Assembly: GCF_014843355.1 (NCBI RefSeq)
Contig: NZ_CP062137.1
Location: 1,550,001-1,614,000, forward strand
Reading direction: 5' to 3'
DNA: 64,000 nucleotides
Origin: Actinobacillus sp. GY-402
GTDB taxonomy: Bacteria > Pseudomonadota > Gammaproteobacteria > Enterobacterales > Pasteurellaceae
Shown here: positions 55,707-64,000 of the stretch, piece by piece
Position numbering within the stretch: position 1 is the stretch's first letter
How the letters are laid out: the number at the start of each line of letters is the position of its first letter
Made by a program: the position numbers and the translations under genes
The notes under the pieces: generated by a model
What the model was told of the DNA's origin: nothing
Databases searched by the model: none
Seen by the model: the letters and a program-made list of their open reading frames with translations, nothing else

Positions 55707-57065
55707 TTAGATTTCTTCGTCAAGATCGCCGCGGGCCATGCGACGGAAATAATCGCGGGTTTCCTCTACAATCACTTTACGCAAGCCGATTAACGCAATT
55801 AAATTCGGGAACGCCATCAAACCGTTTACGATATCGGCCAGAATCCAGATTAAATCCAGTTTCAGGAACGCTCCGCAAGCCACCAATAAAATAAAAATCG
55901 AACGATAAATTTTAATGCCGCGAATATCAAACAAATATACGAAACAACGTTCGCCGTAATAACACCAGCCTAAAATCGTGGTGAAAGCAAAAAACAGCAA
56001 ACCGACCGTAACGATGGTCGCCCCAAACTGCGTGCCAAGCCCTAGGGAAAACGCCGCATTAGTCGCGGCCGCACCTTCTACCTCGGCGTTCCATACGCCC
56101 GTAATCACCAAAACCAATCCCGTCATGGAACACACAATAATGGTATCCAGGAAGGTTCCGGTCATAGAAATCAAGCCCTGACGCACGGGCTCTTTGGTAT
56201 GCGCCGCAGCGGCCGCAATCGGCGCCGAACCCAAGCCGGATTCGTTGGAAAAAATCCCGCGCGCCACCCCCGATTGAATCGCTTTCATGACAGTAATGCC
56301 CAGCACACCGCCTAAGGCCGCTTCCGGATTAAAGGCGCTTGCGACGATTAACGCCAAAGCGGCGGGCACTTTATCCGCATTAATCATCAGAATAACCACG
56401 GAAGTCGCCACATACAAAATCGCCATAAACGGCACGATGAAGGTGGACACCGAGGCAATCCGTTTCACGCCGCCCAATACGATTAAGGCGACCAAAACGG
56501 TCATCACCGCCGCCGAGGCTTCAATCGGCACGTTAAAGCTATCGTACATTGCGTGAGTAATGGCGTTAATCTGCGGAAAAGTTCCGATACCGAAGAACGC
56601 AACCAAAACGCCGAAAACGGCAAATAATTTCGCCAGCCATTTAATGCCCAATCCGTTTTCAATGTAATACATCGGGCCGCCCGCCATAAAGCCGTTTTTA
56701 TCGCGTACACGATATTTTACCGCCAACAAACCTTCCGCGTATTTGGTTGCCATACCGAGCAACGCCACCAACCACATCCAGAACAAAGCGCCCGGTCCGC
56801 CCGCTTTAATCGCCGTGGCGACCCCGACGATATTGCCGGTGCCGATCGTCGCGGACAATGCGGTACAAAGCGCCGCAAAAGCGGAAACGTCGCCCGCCTG
56901 TCCCGCGCCGCTTTCGCGTTTAAACATATACACAAAAGCCCGCGGCAAATGGCGGAATTGAATAAAGCCTAATCTCAGCGTTAAATATAATCCGGTGCCG
57001 GATAATAAAATCAGTAAAGGCGGCCCCCAAATAAAAGAGTCGACGGCAGATAAAATTGATTCCAT
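55707..57065 (-). CDS. Sodium:alanine/glycine symporter (AGCS family)
   Basis: The 452-residue membrane transporter has about 10-11 hydrophobic segments. GFIQFRHLPRAF, AALCTALSATIGTGNIVGVATAI, GGPGALFWMWLVALLGMATKYAEGLL and GIFSNESGLGSAPIAAAAAHTKEP are AGCS (SSF-distant) signatures. The ATG at 57065 (MESILSAVDSF), with GGGAA upstream, is preferred over a start 10 codons earlier. The tandem glycine riboswitch in its leader indicates glycine (or glycine plus alanine) as the regulated substrate. Confidence 0.93.
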   Translation of the reverse strand: MESILSAVDSFIWGPPLLILLSGTGLYLTLRLGFIQFRHLPRAFVYMFKRESGAGQAGDVSAFAALCTALSATIGTGNIVGVATAIKAGGPGALFWMWLVALLGMATKYAEGLLAVKYRVRDKNGFMAGGPMYYIENGLGIKWLAKLFAVFGVLVAFFGIGTFPQINAITHAMYDSFNVPIEASAAVMTVLVALIVLGGVKRIASVSTFIVPFMAILYVATSVVILMINADKVPAALALIVASAFNPEAALGGVLGITVMKAIQSGVARGIFSNESGLGSAPIAAAAAHTKEPVRQGLISMTGTFLDTIIVCSMTGLVLVITGVWNAEVEGAAATNAAFSLGLGTQFGATIVTVGLLFFAFTTILGWCYYGERCFVYLFDIRGIKIYRSIFILLVACGAFLKLDLIWILADIVNGLMAFPNLIALIGLRKVIVEETRDYFRRMARGDLDEEI

Positions 57066-57127
57066 TTGTAAATTCCCGAAAATTGAAAAATACAAAGGCA
57101 GAAGAGATAAAAAATGATAGGTAAAAT

Positions 57128-57325
57128 GAATCTCTCGCCCCTGTCCTTTTGCCTGAGCGTTTCAAGTGTCGCCACTTTTTCGCCTTCGGCGTCCGCGCAT
57201 AAAATGCGAACGGATCTCTCCAAGGGTTCGTCCAGTAACAGTCCCCGCGACGGATGTCGCACCTGAAAGATTTTGCTTCTTCGGTGTGAAGTTAATTCTC
57301 CACTCTCCAGCTACCTTCGTCCGAA
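57128..57325 (-). promoter_or_regulatory. Tandem glycine riboswitch
   Basis: Read leftward there are two aptamers. The first (about 57320-57232) has GGAGAGTGG, CACCGAAGAAGCAAAATC, TTTCAGGTGCGAC and GGGGACTG. The second (about 57229-57128) has TTGGAGAGAT, CGCCGAAGGCGAAAA, AACGCTCAGGCAAAAGGACA and GGGGCGAGAG. These are the conserved blocks of the gcvT-type glycine aptamer. An inter-aptamer linker joins them. The downstream gene is the AGCS symporter, about 62 bases away. The rest of the leader (57066-57127) has an AGAGAT...ATCTCT pairing possibility that may form the expression platform. Confidence 0.95.
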
Positions 57326-57430
57326 CGGTTTTTATCGGTCGCTACCAATAAAAAGTGCGGTCGATTTTATCAAAGTTTTTGAAAAATTCAACCGTAGTTT
57401 AAATACCAAAAAATATATGCCGGTCCGACC

Positions 57431-58480
57431 TTATTTGCCCTGCGCAATTTTCACCGAAATATCCGCCAGTTGATCCCAAATATCGGCGCCGAAATCCAGT
57501 TTCGCCGTGCGTTCCAAATCCGCCAGCTGTTGGATAATTCGATACAATTTGCGATAAGTTAAGCGTTGAAAGGTTAATACATAAAGATTCCGGCGGTTTT
57601 GCCACACTTTGAGACGGTCGAAACCTTCCCGCAGCTGAGCGGCAGGCAACGGCGCATCAATGGCGGGCAAACCTTGTGCCGGTTTGGACAGTTCCAACAA
57701 AGTCATCAACTCACGTTGTAACGTCCGCAACAACACCACCGGTTGCACATCTTCCGCCTGCAAACCGGTCAGAATCCGTCTGGCGCGCGCTTCTTTGCCT
57801 TCCAGCACGGCATCAATCCATTGAAAAGGTGTGAACGTCGAAGATTGCTCCACCACTTTCTGCACCCGCGCAAAGGTGAGTTTTTTGTCCGAATGCAATA
57901 ACGCCAGCAGCTCTAACGCCTGCTTCAGCGCCAGAAGATTGTTTTCATAACTGTAACACAATAACTGCAGCGCATCCTGCTCAATAGTTAATCCCATGGC
58001 TTTCACGCGATTCGCCAGCCAGCGCGGCAACTGCTCGGCGGTCGGCGTTTGGCAGTTCACCTGAACAATCGACGGTTCATAATTTATCGCCCGTTTATGC
58101 CATTCGCTCTTTTCGAACAGTTTGGAAAACTTGGCGAATTGTACAATCAACAACACGTCCTCATTCAACACCGATATCAATTCCGCCAGATTTTTCTGTA
58201 AAAGTGCGGTCAGATTTTCCGGTAAATTTAGGCTGATAACTTGCTTGTTAAAAAACAATCCGCGGGACTGGCAACGTTCCTGCAAATCAATCCAATCCGT
58301 CGAATTATCCGCCGTCACTTCCAGCCGCTCGTCAAAACCTTGTGCGGCGGCGGTTTTGATAATCAGATCGCGGCTTTCCGCCAGCAACAGCGGATCCTGT
58401 CCGACCAAATAATAAAGGCTCGCTAAGCGTTGACTTAGCGAGCTGGTCAGTTGTTCGGGGAAAATACGGGTTAACGCCAT
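57431..58480 (-). CDS. holA: DNA polymerase III delta subunit
   Basis: This clamp-loader subunit opens the beta sliding clamp. The 349 residues match the E. coli length (343). YYLVGQDPLLLAESRDLI and LLALKQALELLALL with TPFQWIDAVLEGKEARARRI are HolA stretches. It begins directly after the lptE stop (no spacer). The gene set leuS-lptE-holA is conserved in gammaproteobacteria. Confidence 0.95.
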   Translation of the reverse strand: MALTRIFPEQLTSSLSQRLASLYYLVGQDPLLLAESRDLIIKTAAAQGFDERLEVTADNSTDWIDLQERCQSRGLFFNKQVISLNLPENLTALLQKNLAELISVLNEDVLLIVQFAKFSKLFEKSEWHKRAINYEPSIVQVNCQTPTAEQLPRWLANRVKAMGLTIEQDALQLLCYSYENNLLALKQALELLALLHSDKKLTFARVQKVVEQSSTFTPFQWIDAVLEGKEARARRILTGLQAEDVQPVVLLRTLQRELMTLLELSKPAQGLPAIDAPLPAAQLREGFDRLKVWQNRRNLYVLTFQRLTYRKLYRIIQQLADLERTAKLDFGADIWDQLADISVKIAQGK

Positions 58481-59008
58481 TTATTTTGTTTTGACCGAAG
58501 AATCCGGTTTAGCTTCGACTTGATGCTGTAGCGCGACCATTTTGGAAATAAGCTGGCGCGCCGCCTGTTCGCGCATGTCGCGCCACATGATTTCCTTTTC
58601 GGAAGATTTGGCAAGCGCCGCACGCGAGTTATCGAAGAAGGTTCGGTTCACACGAGTGGAAATCGGATAAGCGTCTTTATTCGGAAAACGAACGGTCGCG
58701 CTGACATCCAACATCAGCATTTTTTCCGCTTCCCGCCCTTGTTTGAACACCGACACGACTTCGTCATCCGTGGTAATTTTGGTAATTCTCAGCACCGGCA
58801 CGTCTTTCGCTGCGTCCACCAGTTTAATATTGTTTAACTGCAACTGTCTGCGCATCGCCATGGACATATCGCTGTACGGATCGCCGCTTTCGAAAGTCAG
58901 CGTTTGCAATTCGGCGGGCACCAATTGTCCGGTCTGAAAATGAAAACCGCAGGCGGAAAGACCGAAAAGTGCGGTCAAAAATAACGCATTTTTGATATGT
59001 TTAAACAT
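58481..59008 (-). CDS. lptE: LPS-assembly lipoprotein LptE (RlpB)
   Basis: LptE plugs the LptD barrel that inserts LPS at the cell surface. The 175 residues have a lipoprotein signal (MFKHIKNALFLTALFGLSACG, lipobox LSAC) with a USS encoding LTALF. The body FHFQTGQLVPAELQTLTFES and MRRQLQLNNIKLV matches the family. It lies between the lipoprotein gene and holA. Confidence 0.95.
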   Translation of the reverse strand: MFKHIKNALFLTALFGLSACGFHFQTGQLVPAELQTLTFESGDPYSDMSMAMRRQLQLNNIKLVDAAKDVPVLRITKITTDDEVVSVFKQGREAEKMLMLDVSATVRFPNKDAYPISTRVNRTFFDNSRAALAKSSEKEIMWRDMREQAARQLISKMVALQHQVEAKPDSSVKTK

Positions 59009-59019
59009 AGAATTCGTCT

Positions 59020-59715
59020 CTATTTACAAATAATATTGAATAAAATACTGGCTTTTTCCTGAATATTCAATAGCGCAATATTTTTGCCCCGTTTCGCTTC
59101 GTCGGCTTTCAATTCACCTTGCAAAACCACATCGGAACCGGTAAAACTCGGGGTATAACCAATCTCTTTCGGCGCTTCGTCATGGCGCAGATTGACATTA
59201 ATCAGGCTGGTATAAAAATCCGTGAAACTGTTGCGCGGATAATAATTGGTGGTCATCAGCAAATCCACGCCGGTTTTGCTTTTGAAATCCCGGCAAAGAG
59301 CATTTTTTCCTGCAAACCTGGCATGCGTCAAACGGAATTTGCCGAATTCATAAAAGTCCACCGTACGGGATTCGGCCATTTGCTTGACATCCTGCGCCGC
59401 ATAAGGGCTGAGCGACTTACCTTGCGCCCGGAAAATCGCCGCCGCGGCGTTTTTCTCCGTATCGAACAAATAATACAAATCGCCCAAACGTTCCCGTCCG
59501 CCAAGGCTTTGGCTAATCGCCTCGCCCTGCGGTTGGTCGAGGGTTTTGGCGCGTTGCGTGTTCGATGAATAAACCCGTCGCGCAAACGCCATTTTTTTCA
59601 CTTGCCCGTCAATATCTTTATAAGGACGCCATTCCAATCCGTCATGATCAGCCCGACTACAACCGCAAAGTGCGGTCAAAATCAGCGACATTTTTGCCCA
59701 TTTCACGATATTCAT
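59020..59715 (-). CDS. Predicted lipoprotein of unknown function
   Basis: The 231-residue protein has a short lipoprotein-type signal (MNIVKWAKMSLILTALCGC; lipobox LCGC). No known domain is recognised. The body has YYLFDTEKNAAAAIFRAQGK, DFYEFGKFRLTHARFAG, and a Cys pair (NALCRDF, FNIICK at the C terminus) that could form a disulfide. A USS encodes ILTAL in the signal. It lies between leuS and lptE on the same strand, with 28 and 11 base spacers, so it is in the operon; E. coli has no gene at that place. A role in LPS or envelope assembly is a context guess. Confidence 0.8.
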   Translation of the reverse strand: MNIVKWAKMSLILTALCGCSRADHDGLEWRPYKDIDGQVKKMAFARRVYSSNTQRAKTLDQPQGEAISQSLGGRERLGDLYYLFDTEKNAAAAIFRAQGKSLSPYAAQDVKQMAESRTVDFYEFGKFRLTHARFAGKNALCRDFKSKTGVDLLMTTNYYPRNSFTDFYTSLINVNLRHDEAPKEIGYTPSFTGSDVVLQGELKADEAKRGKNIALLNIQEKASILFNIICK

Positions 59716-59743
59716 AACGTCCTTAGCAAACGATTCCGGCGGC

Positions 59744-62326
59744 CTATTTCGCGACGAAGCTGAACAATTTGCCCGGCACGTAAATGGTTTTCACAATGTT
59801 TAATCCGTTCAGGAATTTTTGCACGTTTTCATCGGCAAGGGCGACTTGTTTGATGTCTTCTTCCGCCATGTCCGCCGGCACGGTAATTTTGCCGCGGACT
59901 TTGCCGTTTACTTGCACCACCACGAGTTTTTCGTCTTCCACCATGGCCGCTTCGTCCGCTTGCACCCAAGGCGCAAAGTCGATGATATTTTCGTTCCCCA
60001 GATCTTTCCATAATTGGAAACAGATATGCGGGGTGATTGGGTAAAGCATACGCACGACCGCACTCAGCGCTTCGCCCATTATTGCGCGATCCTGCTCGTC
60101 CGCTAACGGCGCACGGGTTAATTTGTTCATTAATTCCATAATTGCCGCAATCGCCGTGTTGAAGGTTTGGCGGCGACCGATGTCATCGGACACTTTGGCA
60201 ATGGTTTTATGCACATCGCGGCGTAACGCTTTTTGCACACTTGAAAGTGCGGTCGGATTTAGCGAAGTTTTTGCCGGATTTTTATTGTATTCGAACGCCA
60301 GGTTCCATAAACGGCCTAAAAAACGTTTCGCGCCTTCCACGCCGGATTCCTGCCATTCCAGCGTCATTTCCGCCGGAGAAGCGAACATCATAAACAGGCG
60401 AACGGTGTCAGCGCCGTATTTTTCCACCATTTCCTGCGGGTCAATGCCGTTGTTTTTGGATTTCGACATTTTCGTCATACCGGCGTGAACAAGTTCGTGG
60501 CCTTCGTCGTCCGTGGCTTTCAGAATTCGGCCTTTTTCATCGCGTTCTAAAATCACTTTGGTCGGCGACACCCAAATCCGTTCGTTGCCCTCTCCGGTGT
60601 AATAGAAGGCGTCCGCCAACACCATGCCCTGGCAAAGTAATTTTTTGGTCGGTTCGTCCGTCGCAACCAAGCCTGCGTCACGCAATAATTTGTGGAAGAA
60701 ACGGAAATAAAGCAAATGCATAGTGGCGTGTTCGATACCGCCGATATATTGATCGACGGGCAGCCAGTAATTCGCTTCTTCCGAATCCAGCATGCCTTCA
60801 TGATATTGCGGGCTGGTGTAGCGCGCATAGTACCAGGAAGATTCCATAAAAGTGTCGAAAGTATCGGTTTCTTTTAAGGCCGGCTGACCGTTATAACGGG
60901 TTTTCGCCCAGTTCGGATCCGCTTTAATCGGGCTTTTTACTCCGTCCATGACAACGTCTTCGGGAAGAACGATCGGTAAATCCTGCAACGGCGCCGGCAC
61001 CACATCGCCGTTTTCCAGTGTCAGCATCGGAATCGGCGCGCCCCAGTAACGCTGGCGGGAAACACCCCAATCGCGTAAACGGTAATTAACCTGGCGTTTG
61101 CCTACGCCCATGCGTTCCAGTTTATCCGCGATGCCGTTAAATGCGGCGTCGAAATCCAAACCGTCGAATTCCGCCGAATTCACCAGCTTGCCATGTTCGG
61201 TAAACGCCGCTTTGGTTAAATCGATTTCTTCACCGTTTATCGGCGCAATAACCTGGTTAATCGGTAAACCGTATTTGACGGCGAATTCAAAGTCGCGCTG
61301 ATCATGGGCCGGCACCGCCATCACGGCACCCGTACCGTAATGCATTAACACAAAGTTCGCCACCCACACCGGCACCGGTTTGCCGGTAATCGGGTGAATT
61401 GCATTAATGCCGGTCGCCATGCCTTTTTTCTCCATGGTGGCCAGTTCCGCTTCCGCTACTTTGGTATTTTTACATTCCTGAATAAAACGGGTTAATTCGG
61501 GATTATTTTGCGCCGCTTTTTCCGCTAACGGGTGACCGGCCGCCACCGCTATATAAGATACGCCGTAGAAAGTGTCCGGACGAGTGGTGTAAACCGTAAC
61601 GGTCTCGTCGCCGTTTTCGATTTTGAAGGTAATTTCCACCCCTTCGGAACGACCGATCCAATTGCGTTGCATGGTTTTTACCATATCCGGCCATTCCGGC
61701 AGCGTATCCAGTCCGTCCAGCAATTGTTCCGCATAATCGGTGATTTTAATAAACCATTGCGGAATTTCCTTTTGTTCCACCGGCGTATCGCAACGCCAGC
61801 AGCAACCTTCGTGAACCTGTTCGTTGGCAAGCACGGTTTCGTCGTTCGGACACCAGTTCACCACCGACGTTTTTTTATAAACCAGACCTTTTTTATAAAG
61901 CTCGGTAAAAAACCATTGTTCCCATTTATAATATTCCGGCTTACAAGTGGCGATTTCACGATCCCAGTCGTATGAAAAACCCAACATTTTCAGTTGTTTT
62001 TTCATGTAATCAATGTTTTCGTAAGTCCATTTCGCCGGTGCGGTTTTATTTTTTACCGCCGCCCCTTCCGCCGGCAGACCGAAGGCGTCCCAACCTACCG
62101 GTTGTAACACGTTTTTGCCGTTCATTCGTTGATAACGGGAAACCACATCCGCAATCGTATAGTTTCGCACGTGTCCCATGTGCAAACGACCGGACGGATA
62201 AGGGAACATCGATAAACAATAATATTTTTCTTTGCTGGTGTCTTTGACTGCTTTGAAGGTCTGATTATCCTGCCAGTATTTTTGGACTTCCTGTTCAAGC
62301 AAATCAGGACGATATTGTTCTTGCAT
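59744..62326 (-). CDS. leuS: Leucyl-tRNA synthetase
   Basis: The 860-residue class I synthetase matches the E. coli length. The HIGH motif appears as [20 protein letters not shown] as [15 protein letters not shown], with the editing CP1 domain between (about 220-415; [14 protein letters not shown]) and the anticodon-binding domain C-terminal. It is first of leuS-lipoprotein-lptE-holA. Two USS cores are in the coding region. Confidence 0.98.
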   Translation of the reverse strand: MQEQYRPDLLEQEVQKYWQDNQTFKAVKDTSKEKYYCLSMFPYPSGRLHMGHVRNYTIADVVSRYQRMNGKNVLQPVGWDAFGLPAEGAAVKNKTAPAKWTYENIDYMKKQLKMLGFSYDWDREIATCKPEYYKWEQWFFTELYKKGLVYKKTSVVNWCPNDETVLANEQVHEGCCWRCDTPVEQKEIPQWFIKITDYAEQLLDGLDTLPEWPDMVKTMQRNWIGRSEGVEITFKIENGDETVTVYTTRPDTFYGVSYIAVAAGHPLAEKAAQNNPELTRFIQECKNTKVAEAELATMEKKGMATGINAIHPITGKPVPVWVANFVLMHYGTGAVMAVPAHDQRDFEFAVKYGLPINQVIAPINGEEIDLTKAAFTEHGKLVNSAEFDGLDFDAAFNGIADKLERMGVGKRQVNYRLRDWGVSRQRYWGAPIPMLTLENGDVVPAPLQDLPIVLPEDVVMDGVKSPIKADPNWAKTRYNGQPALKETDTFDTFMESSWYYARYTSPQYHEGMLDSEEANYWLPVDQYIGGIEHATMHLLYFRFFHKLLRDAGLVATDEPTKKLLCQGMVLADAFYYTGEGNERIWVSPTKVILERDEKGRILKATDDEGHELVHAGMTKMSKSKNNGIDPQEMVEKYGADTVRLFMMFASPAEMTLEWQESGVEGAKRFLGRLWNLAFEYNKNPAKTSLNPTALSSVQKALRRDVHKTIAKVSDDIGRRQTFNTAIAAIMELMNKLTRAPLADEQDRAIMGEALSAVVRMLYPITPHICFQLWKDLGNENIIDFAPWVQADEAAMVEDEKLVVVQVNGKVRGKITVPADMAEEDIKQVALADENVQKFLNGLNIVKTIYVPGKLFSFVAK

Positions 62327-62516
62327 AGTATTACCTTAAAAAATAACGAATTTTTTGACCGCACTTTGGCGGCGAAATCGGTTCTGAAAAATGAGGTATA
62401 GAATAGCGTAAAATGGGGGAAATTAACAGATTTTTTGCGGGCTATCGCGACGCTTTATCACCGAAAATCGGTTTATATCGCCTATTTCCGAAGCAATCGC
62501 AAATCCGCTTACGGCG

Positions 62517-63608
62517 TTATTTCAAACCGAACATAAACCGCGTTAACGGCATACTGTTAACGATGAGATAGCAAATAAAAGACAACAAGTAACCGGCCGT
62601 CACCAATAACATGAAATAAACGAACGGTGTCATGCCGGGAACGTCAAAATAATAGCCTAAAACAATCAAAACCGGATGATGAAACAAATACACGATGATT
62701 GCGGAACGCACTAAAAACGCGACGGCGCGGGAAGGCGGAAAAGACGAACTAAAAAAGAAATCGAATAATAACAAACTGACCGAAACGGCCGACGCATGCT
62801 GAATACAAATATTGATTGCCCGCATGGCGAACGGCAGATTTTCTTTTGCTTCACTCACGCTAAAGGTTTGATAGCTTAAGCCCGCTATGGCGATAATCCA
62901 CAAGAAGGTTTTAATCGATTTTTTATGAAAAAATCCGCGAATCGCTTCATTGCGATAAATCAGATAACCGATGAAAAAGTAAATGCTGTAATACAGCGTT
63001 TTTTCTATCAGATAGCCGTACAATGAATAAAACAACGAATGCTCCGCCATAGGAACGAACATATTCAAAACGAACTTAACGCTGAAAGGCAGATACATAT
63101 AAAAAACCAATAATCCCAGTTTTACAAACCCGTTAAATCGGCTTAAATAAGCGAAGAATTTATCTATCGGCAATAAACAAATTAACGAAATTATCATTAA
63201 GGTTAATAAAAACCAGGAATGCACAATAAAATTCCCGATACCGATATTCTCCCGGGAAGTGATGCCATGCCCAACCACAAACCAAACTTCAAAGGAATTG
63301 ATTAACAGAATAGAAAAAATCAGCGGCATCAATACCCGCAAATAGCGGCCTTTTAAAAAATAACGCTTGCCTTTTTTCACTAACACCATGGCCGAAAAGA
63401 AACCGGCAATTAAGAAAAACGCCTCTACTCGGAAGAAATGCGTGACATGCACGATATTATGAATTAACGCATCCTGATATCGTTCGCTGTGATAATTCCA
63501 TTGATAAAAAGGACTGATGATCGACGCCGCATGAGTCAACACGCCGATCAACATCAACAACGCTCTGAGTTGATCCAATCCGTAATAATATTCTTTCCTG
63601 GCAATCAT
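62517..63608 (-). CDS. Acyltransferase-3 family membrane protein (OpgC-like)
   Basis: The 363-residue membrane protein has about 10 hydrophobic segments. The N-terminal LDQLRALLMLIGVLTHAAS holds the conserved catalytic-type His, and FFRVEAFFLIAGFFSAMVLVKKGK the Arg/Glu region of acyltransferase-3 proteins. The layout resembles OpgC/MdoC, which succinylates periplasmic glucans. No opgG/opgH genes are in the window. LPS or capsule acylation are alternatives. It appears monocistronic. Confidence 0.85.
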   Translation of the reverse strand: MIARKEYYYGLDQLRALLMLIGVLTHAASIISPFYQWNYHSERYQDALIHNIVHVTHFFRVEAFFLIAGFFSAMVLVKKGKRYFLKGRYLRVLMPLIFSILLINSFEVWFVVGHGITSRENIGIGNFIVHSWFLLTLMIISLICLLPIDKFFAYLSRFNGFVKLGLLVFYMYLPFSVKFVLNMFVPMAEHSLFYSLYGYLIEKTLYYSIYFFIGYLIYRNEAIRGFFHKKSIKTFLWIIAIAGLSYQTFSVSEAKENLPFAMRAINICIQHASAVSVSLLLFDFFFSSSFPPSRAVAFLVRSAIIVYLFHHPVLIVLGYYFDVPGMTPFVYFMLLVTAGYLLSFICYLIVNSMPLTRFMFGLK

Positions 63609-63829
63609 TAAAACCGGCTTCCCAATTTAACGTTTTATCTTTAAACGGATAAAAACGAGGTCATTAATCAGCTTTGTTTGCCTTTCGTCATAATGACTTC
63701 TGCCGAATGGGACAGAACAAAGTTGTTCCAGTTTAATGAATCGAAATGCTTTTTCGAGTAAATTTGCCTAATATTACTCAAGCCTTACCGGATGAATATT
63801 AATCTTACAAAGAATAACTAAGGCTTACA
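63609..63829. other. Intergenic region without a recognised gene
   Basis: 221 AT-rich bases between the acyltransferase start and the next gene's stop. It contains an imperfect hairpin near 63629-63657 (CGTTTTATC / GATAAAAACG) and an 8-bp inverted repeat AAGCCTTA / TAAGGCTT at 63780-63787 and 63819-63826, the latter close to the stop of the downstream gene. No ORF or promoter is convincing. Confidence 0.5.
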
Positions 63830-64000
63830 TTATTCTTTCACTACCGCATGATAATGCAACTTATCAATAGCGTTGATCATCATTTCGTCGGTGACTTTTT
63901 CATCGGCGACCACGTTCACCAGACGCGTGTTGAAATCGGCTTTGGTGGACACCACGCCGTCAAGGTTGCGCAGTTCCTTGTTCACCAAATAAACGCAAAG
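63830..64000 (-). CDS. Heavy-metal-associated (HMA) domain protein, C-terminal part
   Basis: The 56 visible residues (gene runs off the window) include CVYLVNKELRNLDGVVSTKA, DFNTRLVNVVADEKV and INAIDKLHYHAVVKE. The first Cys is at the place of the second Cys of the CxxC metal site of CopZ/MerP-type chaperones, followed by the typical helix and Gly-Val-Val strand. The preceding part of the motif is outside the window. Copper is the usual cargo; mercury or other ions are possible. Confidence 0.75.
   Translation of the reverse strand, partial: LCVYLVNKELRNLDGVVSTKADFNTRLVNVVADEKVTDEMMINAIDKLHYHAVVKE

Noticed and set aside
55607-55710. + strand frame with a membrane-like start (VIVGAITYGFATVDKSN), possibly a decayed permease
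   Set aside because: Too short and weak; it continues as an antisense shadow of agcS. Could be chance.
57011-57262. Reading frames across the glycine riboswitch
   Set aside because: The conserved aptamer blocks explain the sequence; the frames lack homology and starts.

Overview
The window reads as chromosomal DNA of a Pasteurellaceae bacterium (Haemophilus, Actinobacillus, Mannheimia and Basfia group). The main evidence is the Haemophilus-type DNA uptake signal sequence (USS, core AAGTGCGGT and its complement ACCGCACTT). It occurs dozens of times, inside genes, between genes, and as head-to-head pairs that form terminator hairpins. Gene content and gene order are typical of a free-living gammaproteobacterium in this family. 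I cannot fix the species from sequence alone.

Layout. 1-2832 is the thr operon (leader peptide, attenuator, thrA, start of thrB) read leftward, followed by sodC. 3540-7897 holds yggS and a nickel-uptake locus: a MerR-type regulator divergent from nikKLMQO. 7970-13372 runs leftward: a DUF3861 gene, a truncated esterase remnant, murA, ibaG and the mla phospholipid-transport operon. 13538-17893 holds menD/menF (menaquinone synthesis) and alaA. 17954-24984 holds cpxRA, bamE, yejK, then yejL-yejM and an amidohydrolase gene with its own promoter and a long leader. 25172-29064 holds rpsB-tsf and a trimeric autotransporter adhesin. 29270-38748 is a protein-quality-control block (ppiD, pbpG, lon, clpX, clpP, tig, kbp). 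38895-43419 holds folD, two tRNA genes, mltF, a 51-codon basic gene and the rpsF-priB-rpsR-rplI operon. 43557-48990 holds tusBCD-yheO, ffh, ypjD and yfjD. 49004-49443 is a decayed IS3-family element. 49623-55464 holds xerC-yigB, an MFS transporter, glmS and a DeoR-type regulator. 55707-57325 is a sodium:amino-acid symporter controlled by a tandem glycine riboswitch. 57431-62326 is holA-lptE-lipoprotein-leuS. The window ends with an acyltransferase gene and a fragment of a heavy-metal-binding protein.

How the parts work together. Much of the window concerns the envelope: Mla keeps outer-membrane lipid asymmetry, BamE and LptE build outer-membrane protein and LPS, YejM is linked to LPS level control, MurA, GlmS, PbpG and MltF make and remodel peptidoglycan, and CpxRA and PpiD monitor and fold envelope proteins. 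RNA-level control is also visible: a thr attenuator, an S2-type rpsB leader, an S6:S18-type rpsF leader, a glycine riboswitch, and an unassigned leader before the amidohydrolase gene.

Most of the window is conserved core genome. The accessory or unusual parts are the esterase remnant, the IS fossil, the adhesin, the unassigned amidohydrolase leader, the 51-codon basic gene after mltF, and the lipoprotein gene between leuS and lptE. I saw no CRISPR array, prophage, toxin-antitoxin pair or recognisable defence system.
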